DNA of 42,842 nt from an uncultured Bacteroidales bacterium (GTDB taxonomy: Bacteria; Bacteroidota; Bacteroidia; Bacteroidales; Paludibacteraceae). Every line of letters begins with the position of its first letter. The first letter of the stretch is position 1. Location of the stretch: assembly GCA_902798015.1 (NCBI GenBank), contig CADBVL010000003.1, positions 1-42,842 on the forward strand, in the 5' to 3' direction. The notes under the pieces are model-generated. The model saw only the letters and a program-made list of their open reading frames with translations. It ran no database searches and was not told the DNA's origin. Both the position numbers and the translations under genes were made by a program. Below are positions 39,585 to 42,842 of this stretch, piece by piece.

Positions 39585-41366
39585 ATGAATGAAGAATTGA
39601 AAAAAGTAATGGAAGTGGCTGAGGTTTGGACCAAAGAACCTTTTGATGCCGAAACCCGCGCACAAGTAAAAGCGATGATGGAAGCAGAGGACAAGACCGA
39701 CCTCATCGACGCTTTCTATCGTACCCTCGAATTCGGTACCGGCGGTCTTCGCGGTATCATGGGTCCGGGTACCAACCGCATGAACAAGTACATCGTTGCG
39801 ATGGCAACACAAGGCTACGCCAACTACATGCTCAAGGTGCAGAAAGAAGGCGGTTTCCAGAACGTACAGGACGGACGTGTCGCTGTCGTCGTAGGCCATG
39901 ACTGCCGTAACAACGGTCGCCTCTTCGCAGAGACCGTAGCGAACATCTTCTCCGCCAACGGTATCAAGGTCTATCTCTTCGAGTCGCTGCGTCCGACGCC
40001 GGAGGTTTCCTTCGCCATTCGCCATCTCAAATGTCAAGGTGGTGTGAACGTGACAGCTTCCCACAACCCCAAAGAGTACAATGGTTACAAAGCGTACTGG
40101 GAGGATGGCTCGCAGGTACTCCAGCCGCATGACCAGGGTATCATCAACGAGGTAAACAAAGTGACCCTCGCAGATGTTAAATGGGAGGCAAACAAAGACC
40201 TCATCGAGATCATCGGCGGTGAAATGGATTACGACTACATGATGGCTGTCAAAGAAGTCATGATCGACCAGGACTCCATCCTTCGTCAGAAAGACCTCAA
40301 CATCGTCTATACCCCGATGCATGGTGCCGGTCGTCAGATCGTGCCGATGTGCCTGCGTTCCTGGGGATTCCAGAACATTCACGTGGTACCCGAGCAGATG
40401 GTGATTGACGGTAACTTCCCGACAGTAGTCAGCCCGAACCCGGAGAACGCAGAGGCCATGACCCTCGGTATGAAACTCGGTACGAAACTGGGCGCAGACC
40501 TCGTGATTGCTTCTGATCCGGATGCAGACCGTATCGCTATTGTCTGCCGTAACGACAAGGGCGAGTGGGTGATCATCAACGGTAACCAGACAAACATCAT
40601 GTACCACTACTACATCATCAACAACATGAAGCGTCTGGGCAAGATGCGTCCTGACATGTATATCGTCAAGACCATCGTGACCTCTGAGTTGATTCGCAAG
40701 ATTGCGGATGCACAGGGTGTTACGCTGACCGACGAATATACCGGCTTCAAATGGATTGCCAACCGTATCCGTATGTGGGAAGGCAAACGCAAATATATCG
40801 GTGGTGGTGAAGAGAGTTTCGGCTTCCTGCCGTACGATGCAGTACGCGACAAATGTTCGCCTTCGGCTATCTGCCTCATCTGCGAGATCGCTGCGTACGC
40901 AAAAGACAACGGCATGACCCTGTATGACTACCTGCTCAAGATCTACGAGGACTACGGCTTCCAGAAAGAGACGACCATCAATGTTGTTCGTCCGGGTAAG
41001 ACGGGTGCTGAGGAGATCCAGCAGATGATGGTTAACTACCGCGCTAACGCTCCGAAGGAGATCGCAGGCGAGAAAGTAGTGAAGATCAAAGACTTCAAGC
41101 TCCTTAAGCAACAGGAACTCAAGGACGGCAAATGGGTAGAGAGCCCGATCGAGATGCCGCTGAATGCCACCTCGAATGTACTGCAGTACTTTACCGAAGG
41201 CGGTCTGAAGGTATCCGTTCGTCCGTCAGGTACCGAACCGAAGATCAAGTTCTACTTCGAGATTCCTGTTAAATCCGGCAAACCGTTTACGGGTGCTGAC
41301 TACGAGCGCTGCTCGGCGGAAGCTGACGCCCGCGTACCGGCTATCAAAGCAAGTCTCGGTCTCTAA
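39585..41366 (+). CDS. Phosphohexomutase (phosphoglucomutase/phosphomannomutase)
   Basis: A 593-residue alpha-D-phosphohexomutase. The four loops are visible: catalytic serine loop 'VNVTASHNPKEYNGYK', metal-binding 'ASDPDADRIAIV' with three Asp, sugar-specificity loop 'GGGEESFGFLPYDAVRDKCS', and phosphate-binding loop 'SVRPSGTEPKIKFYFE'. The N-terminal 'FGTGGLRGIMGPGTNRMNKY' is typical of the PgcA/PMM-type long form in Bacteroidetes. It interconverts hexose 1- and 6-phosphates; glucose versus mannose cannot be decided from sequence. Start ATG at 39585 follows a T/A-rich leader; its own promoter is not obvious, so read-through from hpt is possible. The hairpin at 41433 ends it. Confidence 0.95.
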   Translation: MNEELKKVMEVAEVWTKEPFDAETRAQVKAMMEAEDKTDLIDAFYRTLEFGTGGLRGIMGPGTNRMNKYIVAMATQGYANYMLKVQKEGGFQNVQDGRVAVVVGHDCRNNGRLFAETVANIFSANGIKVYLFESLRPTPEVSFAIRHLKCQGGVNVTASHNPKEYNGYKAYWEDGSQVLQPHDQGIINEVNKVTLADVKWEANKDLIEIIGGEMDYDYMMAVKEVMIDQDSILRQKDLNIVYTPMHGAGRQIVPMCLRSWGFQNIHVVPEQMVIDGNFPTVVSPNPENAEAMTLGMKLGTKLGADLVIASDPDADRIAIVCRNDKGEWVIINGNQTNIMYHYYIINNMKRLGKMRPDMYIVKTIVTSELIRKIADAQGVTLTDEYTGFKWIANRIRMWEGKRKYIGGGEESFGFLPYDAVRDKCSPSAICLICEIAAYAKDNGMTLYDYLLKIYEDYGFQKETTINVVRPGKTGAEEIQQMMVNYRANAPKEIAGEKVVKIKDFKLLKQQELKDGKWVESPIEMPLNATSNVLQYFTEGGLKVSVRPSGTEPKIKFYFEIPVKSGKPFTGADYERCSAEADARVPAIKASLGL

Positions 41367-41389
41367 ATTGAATCTCCCCTTCTCCTATT

Positions 41390-41422
41390 CCCCTCCTTGG
41401 AGGGAGGGGTTAGGGGTAGGCT
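41390..41422 (-). repeat. REP-like palindromic repeat (copy e, inverted)
   Basis: On the minus strand AGCCTACCCCTAACCCC followed by TCCCTCCAAGGAGGGG. The only inverted copy of the family in the window. Confidence 0.8.
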
Positions 41423-41432
41423 CCTTCATTAG

Positions 41433-41470
41433 CACGCTCGCGCACTCACGCGGGCGTGTTCTTTATTGTT
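41433..41470 (+). terminator. Terminator after phosphohexomutase
   Basis: CACGCTCGCG-CACTCA-CGCGGGCGTG, a 10-bp stem with one T-G pair, then TTCTTTATTGTT. Confidence 0.78.
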
Positions 41471-41477
41471 CGTTGTA

Positions 41478-41527
41478 CGGCATGCCATGCCGCTTCTCTC
41501 CGTCCATTCTCCCGGCATATCATGCCG
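41478..41527. promoter_or_regulatory. Two tandem palindromes CGGCAT-N3-ATGCCG
   Basis: CGGCAT-GCC-ATGCCG at 41478-41492 and CGGCAT-ATC-ATGCCG at 41513-41527; both perfect, centres 35 bases apart, about 50 bases upstream of the promoter at 41577. The spacing and symmetry look like paired operator sites for a dimeric regulator. Confidence 0.6.
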
Positions 41528-41576
41528 ATTTCTATTCATTTTTGTCTCATCTTAGAGACAATTTTTTTCACTTTTA

Positions 41577-41608
41577 TTTGCATATGTCATTTTTTCTTTG
41601 TAATTTTG
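41577..41608 (+). promoter_or_regulatory. Bacteroidetes-type promoter for the LRR protein
   Basis: TTTGCA at 41577-41582 and TAATTTTG at 41601-41608; the -7 is inside the perfect inverted repeat AATTTTGC-ACC-GCAAAATT (41602-41620). The 301-base gap 41367-41667 holds the repeat, terminator, palindromes and this promoter. Confidence 0.85.
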
Positions 41609-41667
41609 CACCGCAAAATTGATTATAACACCCCGCCGCGAGGGTATCGCGACCGCTTACTGCTCAT

Positions 41668-42630
41668 ATGACTCAGTTGTTACGTACATTAACTATATGT
41701 TCTCTAATGGCTTGCTGCCAAACGCTTTTTGCTCTTGGCAAGACACGTATTGGCGAGTTATATTATATACTGGACGAGTATGCACGCACCGCTGAAGTGA
41801 CAGCATCTATTGACCAGCAAGGCATGGCGGGAAACTATCCGGACTTAGAATCAGTAGTTATTCCGGATACGGTGTCCTATATGGGGGATAAATATGTTGT
41901 AAAAACGATTGGTGAATACGCTTTTGCTAATAGTGAAAATCTCGCCACAGTTGTCATCCCGGATCATATTCAATCCATCGGATCGGATGCTTTCAATCAC
42001 TGCAGAAATCTCACGTCTGTCACGTTGCCGGAAGGAATAGATACACTATGTCGGGCGTTCGGATACTGTACATCGTTACGCCAAATAACTATTCCGAAAA
42101 GTGTTGTCTCTATGAATGCGCTTTTTAGCGGATGTACCAATTTGGACTCTGTCGTCCTTCCTCCCAATATTACTCTTCTGGCGTATACGTTCGCAAATTG
42201 CATCAATTTACAACATGTCACTTTACCCGATTCTCTTCAAATCATCCGTAGACTGACATTCCAAAATTGCACAAGTTTGCACACAATTACTATTCCGGAG
42301 AAAGTAACCGAAATCAACATGCAGGCTTTCAAAGATTGTCCGGCGATGGATACAATACGAGTACTCGCGGTAGAGCCTCCAATTGCGAGATCGGAATCTT
42401 TCTCTGGTATGAACAAGCCCGCCTGCGTATTGTTAGTTCCGGCCCAGTCTGTCGATTTATATCGTGAGGCTCCTTGTTGGAAAGATTTTAATGTCCAACC
42501 TCAAAAATCCCCGACGGGTATTCAAAATCCTACAGGAGCAAACATATCTACAAAGATTTTTCGCGATGGTCATGTCCTCATCCTCTGCGGCAACAAAACG
42601 TACACCGTCACCGGCCAAGAAGTGCACTAA
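41668..42630 (+). CDS. BspA-type leucine-rich-repeat surface protein
   Basis: A 320-residue secreted protein. Signal peptide to about residue 22 ('LTICSLMACCQTLFA'). Residues about 65-235 contain LRR_5 (BspA/TpLRR) repeats of ~23 residues: 'AFANSENLATVVIPDHIQSI', 'AFNHCRNLTSVTLPEGIDTL', 'AFGYCTSLRQITIPKSVVSM', 'LFSGCTNLDSVVLPPNITLL', 'TFANCINLQHVTLPDSLQII', 'TFQNCTSLHTITIPEKVTEI'. The region 'ACVLLVPAQSVDLYREAPCW' then 'KDFNVQ' is the usual cap. The tail 'KIFRDGHVLILCGNKTYTVT' followed by 'GQEVH' resembles a short C-terminal secretion tail of Bacteroidales proteins. BspA-like proteins mediate adhesion. Stop abuts the stop of the opposite-strand gene. Confidence 0.9.
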   Translation: MTQLLRTLTICSLMACCQTLFALGKTRIGELYYILDEYARTAEVTASIDQQGMAGNYPDLESVVIPDTVSYMGDKYVVKTIGEYAFANSENLATVVIPDHIQSIGSDAFNHCRNLTSVTLPEGIDTLCRAFGYCTSLRQITIPKSVVSMNALFSGCTNLDSVVLPPNITLLAYTFANCINLQHVTLPDSLQIIRRLTFQNCTSLHTITIPEKVTEINMQAFKDCPAMDTIRVLAVEPPIARSESFSGMNKPACVLLVPAQSVDLYREAPCWKDFNVQPQKSPTGIQNPTGANISTKIFRDGHVLILCGNKTYTVTGQEVH

Positions 42631-42842
42631 TTACCACCCTCTTTCCTTCAACCAAGCGTTGAATTCCCTGAATTGAGCGGCGTTGAGCCGCTCTTTTTGT
42701 GTCCATTTCTTAACCTGGGACGGCAAAAACGGGCAAGCGTATTTCTCCGAAAGCGCCTCAGCCAACTCGTCGACACTCACCTCAAAATCAGTCAAATACA
42801 ATCTACTGTCTACCAACAATAGGAGTTGATCAAAAAAAATCC
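42631..42842 (-). CDS. Unknown protein, C-terminal part at window edge
   Basis: A minus-strand frame open to the right edge, so the N-terminus is outside the window; about 69 codons are visible. It ends 'VKKWTQKERLNAAQFREFNA' then 'WLKERGW'; the middle 'TDFEVSVDELAEALSEKYAC' is helical and charged. No motif recognised. TTG codons could be starts, but the frame continues without a stop to the edge, so partial is the better reading. Its TAA touches the stop of the LRR gene. Confidence 0.6.
   Translation of the reverse strand, partial: IFFDQLLLLVDSRLYLTDFEVSVDELAEALSEKYACPFLPSQVKKWTQKERLNAAQFREFNAWLKERGW

Noticed and set aside
39576..41111. 511-residue minus-strand open frame opposite the phosphohexomutase
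   Set aside because: The plus frame carries all four phosphohexomutase loops; the antisense frame is composition-driven and has no family signature.

Overview
This window looks like a chromosomal segment of a Bacteroidota organism, most likely order Bacteroidales. The evidence is the repeated Bacteroidetes-type promoter (TTTG at -33, TAnnTTTG at -7), A-rich translation starts with few Shine-Dalgarno sites, the gene order outer-membrane protein/uppS/bamA/two OmpH-Skp genes, the DUF4954 protein, a C-terminal type IX secretion (T9SS) sorting domain on a giant protein, and a BspA-type leucine-rich-repeat protein. A T9SS-bearing gut or oral lineage related to Paludibacteraceae/Porphyromonadaceae would fit, but that placement is inference. 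No insertion sequence, integrase, CRISPR array or rRNA was seen.

Layout. Positions 1-1663 (+): C-terminal part of a GNAT-like protein, a Fur-family regulator, a membrane zinc peptidase and tRNA-Arg(CCG). Positions 1699-3066 (-): initiator tRNA-Met followed almost directly by a secreted endonuclease/exonuclease/phosphatase-family protein. Positions 3155-5759 (-): an operon of a nucleoside-phosphorylase-like protein, an RlmI-like rRNA methyltransferase and a DEDDh exonuclease. Positions 5852-8227 (+): tRNA-Cys, an attenuator-like hairpin, sufB and aquaporin. Positions 8240-9136 (-): murI. Positions 9248-12219: a small accessory island with a BRO-N (antirepressor-like) gene, a chain of hairpins that looks like a structured RNA, an AT-rich lipoprotein, a small membrane protein and a 109-aa protein on the minus strand.

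Positions 12434-26734 (+) carry mostly housekeeping genes in tight order: dnaN, DUF4954, RNase Z, radA, then the envelope cluster (outer-membrane barrel, uppS, bamA, two Skp-like chaperones), a small ORF, an MFS transporter, murF and a coiled-coil membrane protein. Positions 26860-35321 hold a 2665-residue T9SS cargo protein and an overlapping small tail-anchored protein. Positions 35589-41366 carry rpsO, a TPM-domain protein, lemA, hflX, hpt and a phosphohexomutase. Positions 41577-42842 carry a BspA-like LRR protein and the end of an unknown minus-strand gene.

The strongest unexplained signals are non-coding: (i) a 129-nt rod-like RNA or DNA fold at 10260-10388, preceded by three further hairpins and a duplicated palindrome; (ii) two arrays of 11-bp units sharing a 16-base lead-in, each about 125-135 bp upstream of the promoter of an essential gene (dnaN, rpsO); (iii) a near-identical promoter class in front of initiator tRNA, tRNA-Cys and rpsO; (iv) dispersed palindromic and short tandem repeats that have entered coding frames (murI, murF, the end of the DUF4954 gene, and the signal peptides of two envelope proteins). 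Assignments were made by reading the sequence and recalling family motifs; no database search was run.
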